Source: Thermoplasmata archaeon
GTDB taxonomy: Archaea > Thermoplasmatota > Thermoplasmata > Lutacidiplasmatales > UBA184
Length of the DNA: 33,683 nucleotides
Reading direction: 5' to 3'
Assembly (NCBI GenBank): GCA_030043855.1
Contig: JASHWW010000071.1
Span: 1-33,683 of the forward strand
Position 1 is the stretch's first letter; each line of letters opens with the position of its first letter. This document shows positions 24,687 to 33,350 of the stretch, piece after piece. Position numbers and translations under genes: made by a program. The notes beneath the pieces are model-generated. The model had not been told where the DNA came from and did no database searches. It saw only the letters and a program-made list of their open reading frames with translations.

Positions 24687-27615
24687 TTCCGTCGAGCTCC
24701 CAGCGGCGCACGTCGGGGAGCGACCCGAGGGACCCCTCCACGAGCTCGAGGGGGTCGGCGAGGAGGTCGCGGGCGAGCTCGGTGCCGTGGCTTCGCAGCG
24801 CGGCGAGCAGGCGGCCCGTCGCCCCCAGCCGCACGGCCACGCGGTCGGTGTACTGCAGGTGCAGGTCCTTGCGGGTCTGCTGCAGCCGGCGCGCGACCTC
24901 CCGGACCATCCCCTCGTCCCGAAGCTCCTCGGGCGGGTGGCGGGTCAGGGCCGCGACCGGCCGTCCGTCGACCTCGCGGACCGCCCACTCCTCGTCCCCG
25001 TAGCGGGAGCGGTCCTCCGCCGGGACGCGGGCGATCCGCCGGACGTTGAGCTCCTCGGCGACGAGCGCCTCCCCTTCCGCCCCGAGGGCCGCGAGACCGC
25101 CCGGTCCCGGGGCGAAGACGACGAGCTCGGGGAGCGGGATCCGCGACTTCACGCCCGCGCGTTGCCGAAGCTCCCGGCCGACCTCGACCAGCTCCCGTAC
25201 CTCCGCCATCGCGGCTTCGAGCGACGGGTCCCGGTCCGCGAGCGGGCCGGGCCACCCGGCCAGGTGGACCGAACCGACCGCGTCGCGGTAGGCGTGCCCG
25301 CCGACCTCCTGATGGACCCACTCGGCGGTGAACGGGAGCATCGGCGCCGCCGTCCGGGCGAGGCCGAGCAGGGCGTACGAGAGCGTCGCGTGGGCGGCGC
25401 GCCGGTCCTCGCCCCCGGTCTCCGACCAGAAGCGGGGACGCGAGCGACGGACGTACCACGTGGAGAGGTCGTCGACGAAGCCACGGACCGCCTCGGCGGC
25501 CCGACGGAGGTCCGCGGCGGAGAACCCGGCCTCGGCCTCGCGGCGGGTCGTCTCCAGCCGGGAGAGGATCCATCGGTCGAGGGCGGACGCGGCGATCGGG
25601 CGGTCGGGCGCGGCCGGCAGGTCGTCCGCGCGGGCGTTGGCGAGATGGAACGCGACGACGTTCGCGAGCGTCCCGAGCGTGCGGGCCGCCGTCCGCTGGA
25701 TCGTGACGTCGCCGATCCGCATCGGCTCCGTCCAGTCGACGGCGAGGAACGTCCACCGGACCGCGTCGCCCCCGAACTTCTCGAGGGTCGCCATCGGGTC
25801 GAGGACGTTCCCCTTCGACTTCGACATCTTGTGGCCGCCCTCGTCCAGCACCATCCCGTTGACGAGGCAGGTCCGGTAGGCGGGACGGTCGAACAGGAGG
25901 GTGGCGATCACCAGCAGCGAGTAGAACCAGCCGCGGGTCTGGTCGAGCCCTTCCGCGATGTAGTCGAGCGGTTGGGTCGGGTCGAACGGGCCGGGATCGA
26001 ACGGGTAGTGGAACCCCGCGAACGGAGCGCAGCCGCTGTCGTACCAGCCGTCGATCGTGTACGGCTCCCGCGTCGCCTCCCCGCCGCACGTGGCGCACCG
26101 GAGGACCATCCGGTCGACGGTGACCCGATGCGGGTCGAACGGGGTGGGGAGCGGAGCTCCCGCCCGCTCGGCGAGCTCCGCGAAGCTTCCCACGCACGTG
26201 GCGTGTCCGGCCGCGCAGATCCAGATCGGGAGCGGGGTGCCCCAGTACCGGTTCCGGGAGAGCGCCCAGTCCTTCGCTTCCGTCAGGAAGTTCCCGAACC
26301 GGCCGTCCCGCAGGTGCTCGGGCACCCAGTGGACGGTCGCGTTGTTCCGGACGAGCCGATCGGTCGCCCGGGAGGTCCGGACGAACCAGGAGTCGATCGC
26401 CCGGTAGAGGAGCGGCGTGTCGCACCGCCAGCAGAACGGGTAGGTGTGCCGGAGGGTGGCCGCATGGAACACACGACCCCGCTCGGTCAGGTCGCGCAGC
26501 AGGATCGGGTCCGCGACCTTGAACGATTTCCCCTGCACCAGCGGCACGCGGTCGGTGAAGACGCCGCGGCTGTCGAGCGGGTCGTAAACCCCGACCTTCT
26601 CGCGCGCCCCGATCCGCTGATCGTCCGGCCCGAAGCTCGGCGCAACGTGGACGAAGCCGGTCCCGTCCTCCGTCGTGACGAAGTCGTCCAGGACGATCCG
26701 GTACCGTCCGGGTCCGGGCCCCGGGGTGTCGAACGGCGGGCGGTACTCGAGCCCTGCCAGCGCGCGCCCGGGGAGTCGCTCCACGACGTCGGCGCCGCCG
26801 GGGAAGTACCGGGGCACGGCGGCCGACGCGAGCACCAGCTCGCCGCCGTCCTCCGACCGGACCACCGCGTACTCGACGTCGGCCTTCGCCGCGACCAGCA
26901 GGTTGGCCGGGAGCGTCCACGGCGTCGTCGTCCACACCAGGAGCTCGCGGCGGCGGGGATTCGGATCCGCGAGCGTGAACCGGACGGTGACCGACGGGTC
27001 GGTCGCCTCGCGGTATCCCTGAGCCACCTCGTGCGAGGAGAGCGGCGTCTCGCACCGCGGGCAGTACGGAAGGACGTAGTGGCCCTTCTCGAGCAGTCCG
27101 CGGTCGAACAGCGTCTTCAGCGACCACCAGACGCTCTCGATGTACGGCGCGTCCATGGTCCGGTAGGCGTGGTCGTAATCGAGCCAGTAGCCGAGCCGTC
27201 GGCTCATCTCCCGCCAGACCGCGGCGACCTCGAGCACCGAGGCCCGGCAGGCGTCGCAGAACCGGTCGACGCCGTACGCTTCGATCTCCTTCTTCGACTT
27301 GACCCCGAGCCGCTTCTCGATCTCGAGCTCGACCGGGAGCCCGTGACAATCCCACCCGGCGATCGAGCTGACGATCCGCTCGCCGCGCATCCGGTGGTAG
27401 CGAAGTTCGGTATCCTTGAGCAGCCGCGAGATCAGGTGCCCCATGTGGGGCGCGCCGTTCGCCGTCGGCGGTCCCTCGGTGAACCGGAACGTCGCCCCGT
27501 CCGACGCACCCGCCACGGAGCGACCCGGGACCCCCGTCGCCTCCCAGTAGGCGAGCACGCGGGCCTGTCGGCTCGCGCCCGACGGCGTGCCCGGCTCTCC
27601 TTCCTCGGCGGCCAC
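24649..27615 (-). CDS. ileS: Isoleucyl-tRNA synthetase
   Basis: FTEGPPTANGAPHMGHLISRLLKDTELRYHRMRG, GWDCHGLPVELEIEKRLG, EGLDQTRGWFYSLLV, KMSKSKGNVLDPMATLEKFGGDAVRW. Confidence 0.97.
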   Translation of the reverse strand: MAAEEGEPGTPSGASRQARVLAYWEATGVPGRSVAGASDGATFRFTEGPPTANGAPHMGHLISRLLKDTELRYHRMRGERIVSSIAGWDCHGLPVELEIEKRLGVKSKKEIEAYGVDRFCDACRASVLEVAAVWREMSRRLGYWLDYDHAYRTMDAPYIESVWWSLKTLFDRGLLEKGHYVLPYCPRCETPLSSHEVAQGYREATDPSVTVRFTLADPNPRRRELLVWTTTPWTLPANLLVAAKADVEYAVVRSEDGGELVLASAAVPRYFPGGADVVERLPGRALAGLEYRPPFDTPGPGPGRYRIVLDDFVTTEDGTGFVHVAPSFGPDDQRIGAREKVGVYDPLDSRGVFTDRVPLVQGKSFKVADPILLRDLTERGRVFHAATLRHTYPFCWRCDTPLLYRAIDSWFVRTSRATDRLVRNNATVHWVPEHLRDGRFGNFLTEAKDWALSRNRYWGTPLPIWICAAGHATCVGSFAELAERAGAPLPTPFDPHRVTVDRMVLRCATCGGEATREPYTIDGWYDSGCAPFAGFHYPFDPGPFDPTQPLDYIAEGLDQTRGWFYSLLVIATLLFDRPAYRTCLVNGMVLDEGGHKMSKSKGNVLDPMATLEKFGGDAVRWTFLAVDWTEPMRIGDVTIQRTAARTLGTLANVVAFHLANARADDLPAAPDRPIAASALDRWILSRLETTRREAEAGFSAADLRRAAEAVRGFVDDLSTWYVRRSRPRFWSETGGEDRRAAHATLSYALLGLARTAAPMLPFTAEWVHQEVGGHAYRDAVGSVHLAGWPGPLADRDPSLEAAMAEVRELVEVGRELRQRAGVKSRIPLPELVVFAPGPGGLAALGAEGEALVAEELNVRRIARVPAEDRSRYGDEEWAVREVDGRPVAALTRHPPEELRDEGMVREVARRLQQTRKDLHLQYTDRVAVRLGATGRLLAALRSHGTELARDLLADPLELVEGSLGSLPDVRRWELDGTSFEAVVAPRTD

Positions 27616-27661
27616 GGTCGACCCGCGACGCGGGACGGGGGATAAAACTCCGCGTCCGGCG

Positions 27662-28459
27662 CTACCGCCGCAGACCGTACGGCGGCGGACTCTTCGACCG
27701 GGGGCCGACGCGCGCGGAGGGGTGGCGCCGGACGATCGTCCCCTCCACCGCGGTCACCTGCGCGTCGCGGCCGAGGACGATCTCCTTCGCCTCCACGAGT
27801 TCGACGTCGACGCCGACGATCTCGGCGCGGTCGGCGGAGACGCTGCCGACCGACACCGCCAGGTGCCGGCCGAGGACTTTCTCGATCAGATTCGGAGGAT
27901 GTCCGGTCAGTCGGACGGTCCGGGCCGCCACCGACCCGATCTGCGATCGAGCCCGAAAACGGGCGTCGACGAGCAGGGCCCGCACGTCGCCCGGGATCTC
28001 GGCGGCGCCGTCCAGGTGGAACTCCCCGGCGGCGACCGACGGAGCACGCAGCGCACCGCGCACGGAGAGGAGTCGCTCGACCTGGACGGGCCCGACCGTC
28101 TGGCACTGTCCGTCGAGCCGCGCGTCGCCCGCCCGGAGCGCGGCGCCCGCCCGCAGCTCGCCCGCGAGCGTGAGCGCCCCGGTCACGGCCGCGGCCCCGC
28201 TCAGAACGGCGGACCCCCGCAATTGCACGGCATCGGCGGTCAATGTCCCGCCGATCGCGACCTGCCCGTCGAGGTCGGCGCGTCCGACGTCGGCGTCGCC
28301 GACGACCTTCACGATTCCCCGCGCGGTCCACCGCTCGGCGACGATCGACGGATGGCGGGCCGCGCCCTCGTCTCGGATCGCTCCCGTGCGCGCGGGGCGA
28401 GAGGACGGGGGAGGCGCCGCGCCGGCGGGCGTCGCCGGCGTCACGGCCGCCGCCGACAT
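27662..28459 (-). CDS. Bactofilin-like / polymer-forming right-handed beta-helix repeat protein
   Basis: Start MSAAAVTP at 28459 overlapping the upstream stop (ATGA). Repeating short beta-strand pattern: ARGIVKVVGDADVGRADLDGQVAIGGTLTADAVQLRGSAVLSGAAAVTGALTLAGELRAGAALRAGDARLDGQCQTVGPVQVERLLSVRGALRAPSVAAGEFHLDGAAEIPGDVRA; later VDVELVEAKEIVLGRDAQVTAVEG. Confidence 0.65.
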   Translation of the reverse strand: MSAAAVTPATPAGAAPPPSSRPARTGAIRDEGAARHPSIVAERWTARGIVKVVGDADVGRADLDGQVAIGGTLTADAVQLRGSAVLSGAAAVTGALTLAGELRAGAALRAGDARLDGQCQTVGPVQVERLLSVRGALRAPSVAAGEFHLDGAAEIPGDVRALLVDARFRARSQIGSVAARTVRLTGHPPNLIEKVLGRHLAVSVGSVSADRAEIVGVDVELVEAKEIVLGRDAQVTAVEGTIVRRHPSARVGPRSKSPPPYGLRR

Positions 28460-28890
28460 CAGTTCCTCGCGATCGGCGGGATCCGCAGCCGCCGGTGCTG
28501 CACCATGATGCACTCGTCCTCGATCGTCGTGATCCCGGCGGCCGCGGCCGCGGCGGCCGCCGCGGGGTGGACGACGCCGAGTTGCATCCAGAGCGCGGGA
28601 ACGTGCCGGTCGATCGCGGCGGCGACAATCGGGGGGACCTCCGCGCTGCGACGGAAGACGTCGACGAGGTCGATCCGGACGTCGTCGGGTACGTCCCCGA
28701 GCGCGGGGTACGCCGGCTCGCCGAGCACCTCGCGCACGTTCGGGTTGACGGGGACGACACGGTACCCCTGGGCCTGGAGATATCGCGCGATCGCGTGCGA
28801 GTCCCGCGCCGGCTTCTCCGAGAGGCCCACGACCGCGATCGTGCGGGCCCGGGTCAACAGTGAGCGCACCGTCGCGTCGTCCGGGAGCAT
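28459..28890 (-). CDS. CoA-binding domain protein (YccU-like)
   Basis: MLPDDATVRSLLTRARTIAVVGLSEKPARDSHAIARYLQAQGYRVVPVNPNVREVLGEPAYPALGDVPDDVRIDLVDVFRRSAEVPPIVAAAIDRHVPALWMQLGVVH...AGITTIEDECIMVQHRRL. Confidence 0.94.
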   Translation of the reverse strand: MLPDDATVRSLLTRARTIAVVGLSEKPARDSHAIARYLQAQGYRVVPVNPNVREVLGEPAYPALGDVPDDVRIDLVDVFRRSAEVPPIVAAAIDRHVPALWMQLGVVHPAAAAAAAAAGITTIEDECIMVQHRRLRIPPIARN

Positions 28891-28952
28891 CGTCCGGGCA
28901 GGCCGGCTCCCGCTTTTGATGGTGACGGAGCCGCCGACCGCTCGCCGGGGGG

Positions 28953-28958
28953 CTATAT
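28953..28958 (+). promoter_or_regulatory. TATA-like element (GGCTATATCG) upstream of the VOC gene
   Basis: About 27 nt upstream of ATG 28981. Confidence 0.6.
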
Positions 28959-28980
28959 CGGGGTGGCCGCTCGCCGGACG

Positions 28981-29367
28981 ATGCACCTCGACTACGCCGG
29001 CCTCCGCGTGACGCGACTGGCCCGATCCGTCCGGTTCTTCGAGAGCGCGCTCGGGCTTCGCGAGATCCGTCGCGGGACGATGGCCCACGGCGGGGTCTGG
29101 GTCCTCCTGGAGGACCCGACGTCGCATCAGCGCCTCGAGCTCAACTGGTACCCGCCCGGGTCGCCGTACGCCGTCGAGTTCCGCGCCGGCGAGGGGCTCG
29201 ACCACCTCGGGGTCCGGGTGCACAGCCTCCCCGCGGCCGGCCGCCGTCTGCGGGCCGCGGGGGCCCATCGGGTCCACCAGATCCGCTACCGGGGCCGCGT
29301 GGAGTTGGAGTACTGGGAAGGACCGGACGGCGTCTGGGTCGAACTGATCCGGGATCCGGTGACCTGA
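28981..29367 (+). CDS. VOC/glyoxalase-family protein
   Basis: MHLDYAGLRVTRLARSVRFFESALGLREIRRGTMAHGGVWVLLEDPTSHQRLELNWYP...GLDHLGVRVHSLPAAGRRLRAAGAH...VELEYWEGPDGVWVELI. The track's upstream GTG at 28963 lies too close to the TATA element. Confidence 0.9.
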   Translation: MHLDYAGLRVTRLARSVRFFESALGLREIRRGTMAHGGVWVLLEDPTSHQRLELNWYPPGSPYAVEFRAGEGLDHLGVRVHSLPAAGRRLRAAGAHRVHQIRYRGRVELEYWEGPDGVWVELIRDPVT

Positions 29368-29382
29368 CCGTCGGCGGGAGTA

Positions 29383-30231
29383 CTACGGGGACCCGCTCGT
29401 GCGGGTCGCCGTCCCGGGTGGGTGATTCTCCGCGCGCAGGTAGTGGATCAGGGCGACGAGGCCCCCGGCGAGGATCACCAGGTAATGGATCGCCACCCCG
29501 ACCTCCCCCACGACGAGGGTGAGGTACGCGCTCGCGTCGTTCTCGCCGTGCAGCAGGGCCACGACGACCAGGTTGCCGCCCGAGAGTCGGTACGTGGCCG
29601 CGAATCCGAAGCCGATCAGGAACAACGTCGGGAAGATCAGCGGGGACGCCGGTCCGTAGGTCAGACCGTAGTACAGGTGGACCCCCGCGAAGATCGCGCT
29701 CGTCCAGGCGGCCGGACCGATCCACGATTTCGAACGGCTCGCCCAGTAGCCGAAGATCCACCCCCGGAAGATCGTCTCCTCGACCGCCCCGACGACGAAC
29801 GAGAACCCGACGAAGAACCACGGGTCGCCGCGTGCCTGCTCCAGCGCCGGGTTCGGCTTCCCGAGGAGCTGGAGGGCCGCCGGGTCGACCAGCTCGTAGA
29901 CGACCGCGAGCGCGATGACGATGCCGAGGGCGAGGAGCGACAGGGCGCCGTACCAGCGCAGTCCCTCCCAGGTCGCCCGGCCCATCCGGTCCCGCCACGC
30001 ACGCAGGGACGCGGGACCCAGCAGGATCGAGAAGGTGAGGATCGGGATCCCGTAGACGACGAACAGGTCGCCCGGCAGGTTCCCGTACACGACGAGCGTC
30101 GCGGGCCACTCGACCGGTACGAAGTACTGGCTCAGGATCGCGACGACGGTGATCGCGACTCCGAGGACGTACGCCCCGGTCGAGGCCGGGGACCGAGGCG
30201 GCAGGGGCGGCTCGCCCGTCCGGTCGTCCAC
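29383..30231 (-). CDS. CPBP-family (CAAX/Abi-type) intramembrane metalloprotease
   Basis: Polytopic; motif 1 VEETIFRGWIFGYW (EExxxR), motif 2 AIFAGVHLYYG, motif 3 ALLHGENDAS. Confidence 0.88.
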   Translation of the reverse strand: MDDRTGEPPLPPRSPASTGAYVLGVAITVVAILSQYFVPVEWPATLVVYGNLPGDLFVVYGIPILTFSILLGPASLRAWRDRMGRATWEGLRWYGALSLLALGIVIALAVVYELVDPAALQLLGKPNPALEQARGDPWFFVGFSFVVGAVEETIFRGWIFGYWASRSKSWIGPAAWTSAIFAGVHLYYGLTYGPASPLIFPTLFLIGFGFAATYRLSGGNLVVVALLHGENDASAYLTLVVGEVGVAIHYLVILAGGLVALIHYLRAENHPPGTATRTSGSP

Positions 30232-30292
30232 GCGCCGGCGAGCGGCCCGGCCTACTTATCCCCCCGCGCCGCCGTCCGCGGGCGGCGCCCGG

Positions 30293-32104
30293 ATGCGGAT
30301 CCTCGTCCTCGCGAAGGCGGTCCCGGCGCTCGACCGGCTCGTCTTCGACCCGGTGCGGCGCACCGTCGACCGGAGCGTCGCGGAGCTGTTCCTGAACCCG
30401 TTCGACCAGCGCGCGCTGCGGGTCGGGATCGACCTCCGCCGAGACGGAGATCGCGTGCTCGTCGCCTCGCTCGGACCCCCGGCCGCGGTCGGCCCGCTCC
30501 GCGAGGCGATGGCCGTGGGAGCCGACCGGGCGATCCTCGTCACCGATCCGGCGTTCGCCGGCTCGGATACGCTCGCGACGTCCCGCGCCTTGGCCGGCGT
30601 GGTGCGCGCGGTCGACCCGCAGGTGGTGCTCGTCGGGGCCTGGACGACCGATAGCGAGACGGGCCAAGTCGGTCCGGAGCTCGCGGCGCTGCTCGGTTGG
30701 CCGGTCGCCACGGTCGCCCGCTCGCTCGAGTGGGATCCCGCGCGGTCGGGGATCGAGGTCGTCTGCGACACCGCGGACGGTTGGGCGGGCTGGCATCTGC
30801 CCCTGCCGGCGGTCGTCTCCGTCGGCGAGAAGATCGCGAAGCCGTTGCGGCCCGATCCGGCGGCCCTGGCGGGCGTTGCGGACGCCGCGATCGACCGGTG
30901 GTCGGCGGAGCAGCTCGGCGTACCGGTCGAGGCGGTCGGTCTCCGGGGTTCGCCGACGATCGTCGTGGCCGTGCAGGAGGCCGCGGTCGCGCGGACCCCG
31001 GTCGTCGTCGCGGACGGCGAGATCTCGACGCGTGTCGAGCGTGCGGTCCGCGCCCTCGCGCCCCGCCTTCGGGCTCGCGTGCCGGTTCCTCCCCTGCCGC
31101 CGGTGCCCGGGGAGGTCACGGACGGATCCGAGGTCGCCGTGCTGGTCACGGGACCGGACGGAACGCTCCTCGGCGGCACGGTCGGGGCGGTCGCCGAGGT
31201 CCGCCGCGCCCTGCCGGGGCATTGGGCGTCGGTCGTCTGGGTCGGGGCACCGCCCACGGAGGCCGACCGGTTCCGGCTCGCCGGCGCCGGGGCGCGGGCC
31301 GGGTACCTCGACGAGTCCGCGGAGCCGAGGGTCGACCCCGATCGAGCCGTGGCCGCTCTGGAAGGTCTCCTTCGGGAGCGCCCGCGTCTCGCGGGCCTGA
31401 TCCTGGCCGCCGACCCGTTCGGCCGCGAGGTCGCGGGGGCGTTGGCGGCACGGAACGCGCTCGGATTGACCGGGGACGCCATCGGACTGCACCTCGATGT
31501 CGACGGCACGATCGTGTGGACAAAGCCGTCGTTCGGCGGTCGGACGGTCGCCACGATCCGGAGTCGGACGCGGCCGTCGGTCGCGACGGCGCGTCCGGGC
31601 GTCTTCGCCGTTCCCCCTCCGACGCCGGATCGGACGGGATTCGTATGGCACACGCTCGAGCCGACCCGACGGCCCTCCCGCCGGACCCCCCGTGGGTCCG
31701 GTCGAGAGGTCGGGGACGTGCCGGAGCTCGACGCGTTCGACGTGATCGTCGCCGTCGGAATGGGGGTCGGCGGGCCGGACGGGATCGCGCGCCTCGCCCC
31801 GACCCTCCGTCGTTGGGGTGCGGGCCTCGCGGCGACTCGCCGCGTGGTGGATGCGGGATGGGTGCCCCGCCAGCGTCAGGTAGGACTCACCGGCCATCTG
31901 CTGGCGCCGCGGCTCGCGATCCTGCTCGGCGTCTCCGGGTCCGTGAACCACGCGGTCGGATGGCGTCGCGCCGGCGCCGTCCTCGCCGTCAACCGGGACC
32001 CGGCGGCCCCCGTTTTCCAGGACGTGGACGTCGGGATCGTCGGAGAGATCGACGCGGTGCTACCCGCCCTCGTCGGACCGATCGCGGCCGCCCTCGGTCG
32101 CTGA
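30293..32104 (+). CDS. Fused electron transfer flavoprotein beta-alpha protein
   Basis: N-terminal EtfB-like MRILVLAKAVPALDRLVFDP...LFLNPFDQRALRVGIDLR...LVGAWTTDSETGQVGPELAALLGWP; C-terminal EtfA-like ATRRVVDAGWVPRQRQVGLTGHLLAPRLAILLGVSGSVNHAVGWRRAGAVLAVNRDPAAPVFQDVDVGIVGE. Confidence 0.9.
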   Translation: MRILVLAKAVPALDRLVFDPVRRTVDRSVAELFLNPFDQRALRVGIDLRRDGDRVLVASLGPPAAVGPLREAMAVGADRAILVTDPAFAGSDTLATSRALAGVVRAVDPQVVLVGAWTTDSETGQVGPELAALLGWPVATVARSLEWDPARSGIEVVCDTADGWAGWHLPLPAVVSVGEKIAKPLRPDPAALAGVADAAIDRWSAEQLGVPVEAVGLRGSPTIVVAVQEAAVARTPVVVADGEISTRVERAVRALAPRLRARVPVPPLPPVPGEVTDGSEVAVLVTGPDGTLLGGTVGAVAEVRRALPGHWASVVWVGAPPTEADRFRLAGAGARAGYLDESAEPRVDPDRAVAALEGLLRERPRLAGLILAADPFGREVAGALAARNALGLTGDAIGLHLDVDGTIVWTKPSFGGRTVATIRSRTRPSVATARPGVFAVPPPTPDRTGFVWHTLEPTRRPSRRTPRGSGREVGDVPELDAFDVIVAVGMGVGGPDGIARLAPTLRRWGAGLAATRRVVDAGWVPRQRQVGLTGHLLAPRLAILLGVSGSVNHAVGWRRAGAVLAVNRDPAAPVFQDVDVGIVGEIDAVLPALVGPIAAALGR

Positions 32105-32326
32105 CGCCCCCTCGGACGAGGCGAGGCGGTCGGCCGCGGCGAGGCACGCCATCAGGTCCTCCAGGGTCGCGCGGGCGCTCCCGGGAGTACGGGCCGTCAG
32201 CTCGATCGTCAGCGCGTTCCCGTCGATCCGGAGGGTGACGAACTCCGGCGTGTCGGCCGCCACCGCCCGGAGCAGGGCGGCGGCCCCCGCCGGCGTGGCG
32301 CACTCGCGGCGGACGGAGACCGTCAC
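32060..32326 (-). CDS. KEOPS complex subunit Pcc1-like protein
   Basis: GTG at 32326 overlaps the upstream stop (GTGA); MTVSVRRECATPAGAAALLRAVAADTPEFVTLRIDGNALTIELTARTPGSARATLEDLMACLAAADRLASSEGASATEGGRDRSDEGG fits the small Pcc1 alpha/beta pattern. Confidence 0.75.
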   Translation of the reverse strand: MTVSVRRECATPAGAAALLRAVAADTPEFVTLRIDGNALTIELTARTPGSARATLEDLMACLAAADRLASSEGASATEGGRDRSDEGG

Positions 32327-33318
32327 TTCGACGTCGAGCGGGGCGGCTGCGTCGGGGATGCTCCACCTCCCGGCGGGGCCGCACCGGGGCCGCGGTCGAG
32401 CGCCCCGGGCACGATCGGCGCCGTCCGGGTCCGGCGCGCCGTCTCGGCCGCCGCCTGCTGCTTGAGGTACTCGAGGACGGACGGCCAGACCGTGTCGTCG
32501 TCCCGCTGCTTGTTCTCGAAGTTGTGCTCGCCGATGAACCGGGAGAACGCGGCCCGCCCGGCGTCGTCCCACGCGCCGGTGAGTCGGCCCGTGTAGTAGC
32601 CCAGGACGTGCAGGTCGTGCTGGAGCGCGACCGCGGTCTCGCCGGAGATCGGGAGCACCGTCGCCGGGTCCTCGCGGGAGAGCATCGTGAGGTCGTAGAG
32701 ACGGAAGATGCGCCGGAGCTCCTCGATCGGCGAGACGTGGTCGTCGACGCGGAGGTCGACCCAGCGGTCGCTGCCGCCATACCCCGCGCCGGCGCGGGCA
32801 ACGTAGAGCGCGGCCGACTGCATTCCCCGCTTGTCCCCGCCCTCGCGCTGGCCCGCCGCGAGCGCGGCGAGGAGCCGGTCGAGGATGTCCCCGGGCGTCG
32901 CCTCGTACGTCCGGGCCATCGCGCGGACGACCCCGGGACCGAACAGGATGTTCCCCTGGCAGGCGAAGCCGTCCCCGACCTCGTGCCCGGCCCACTCCAT
33001 GCACTTCGCACCGGTGAACGACGCGGCCCGGCCCTTCGCGTCCACGACGCCCAGCTGCCGCTCGTCGCGGCCCGCGTCGGCGGCGGTGAGCTTGCGCACG
33101 ACGTCCGACGCCGCGGTCCCCTGGCGGAGCAGCGCGAGCGCGTCGTGCCCGTACTCGAAGTTCGCGAGCGCCTGGGTGGCGACCGCCCCGACCCCGGCCT
33201 CGGCGAACGGCACGACGGAGCCGACCGAGATGAACCGCGACTGGACCGCCACGCCCCACGCCCCGAGCTCGCGGTCGTGGGCGACGATCGAGAACGTTCC
33301 GAACCGAGGATGCGGCAT
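32323..33318 (-). CDS. DUF1028-domain protein (Ntn-hydrolase-like) with C-terminal peptidoglycan-binding-like segment
   Basis: TFSIVAHDRELGAWGVAVQSRFISVGSVVPFAEAGVGAVATQALANFEYGHDALALLRQG...ERQLGVVDAKGRAASFTGAKCMEWAGHEVGDGFACQGNIL; C-terminal VALQHDLHVLGYYTGRLTGAWDDAGRAAFSRFIGEHNFENK. Confidence 0.92.
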   Translation of the reverse strand: MPHPRFGTFSIVAHDRELGAWGVAVQSRFISVGSVVPFAEAGVGAVATQALANFEYGHDALALLRQGTAASDVVRKLTAADAGRDERQLGVVDAKGRAASFTGAKCMEWAGHEVGDGFACQGNILFGPGVVRAMARTYEATPGDILDRLLAALAAGQREGGDKRGMQSAALYVARAGAGYGGSDRWVDLRVDDHVSPIEELRRIFRLYDLTMLSREDPATVLPISGETAVALQHDLHVLGYYTGRLTGAWDDAGRAAFSRFIGEHNFENKQRDDDTVWPSVLEYLKQQAAAETARRTRTAPIVPGALDRGPGAAPPGGGASPTQPPRSTSK

Positions 33319-33344
33319 CGGGCGAAGGGGACGCGGGGGGGTCC

Positions 33345-33350
33345 CTTAAG
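33345..33350 (-). promoter_or_regulatory. TATA-like element (CTTAAG) upstream of the DUF1028 gene
   Basis: About 30 nt upstream of ATG 33318 on the minus strand. Confidence 0.4.

Noticed and set aside
24683-27355. 890-aa minus-strand ORF overlapping ileS in another frame
   Set aside because: Out-of-frame shadow of ileS, Arg/Pro/Gly-rich.
24787-27645. 952-aa plus-strand ORF
   Set aside because: Antisense to ileS; no recognisable motif.
29383-30231. Bacteriocin immunity / abortive infection role for the CPBP protease
   Set aside because: The motifs support the protease family, but nothing adjacent looks like a bacteriocin or defense module.
29141-31951. 936-aa minus-strand ORF
   Set aside because: Spans VOC, protease and ETF genes antisense or out of frame; no motif.
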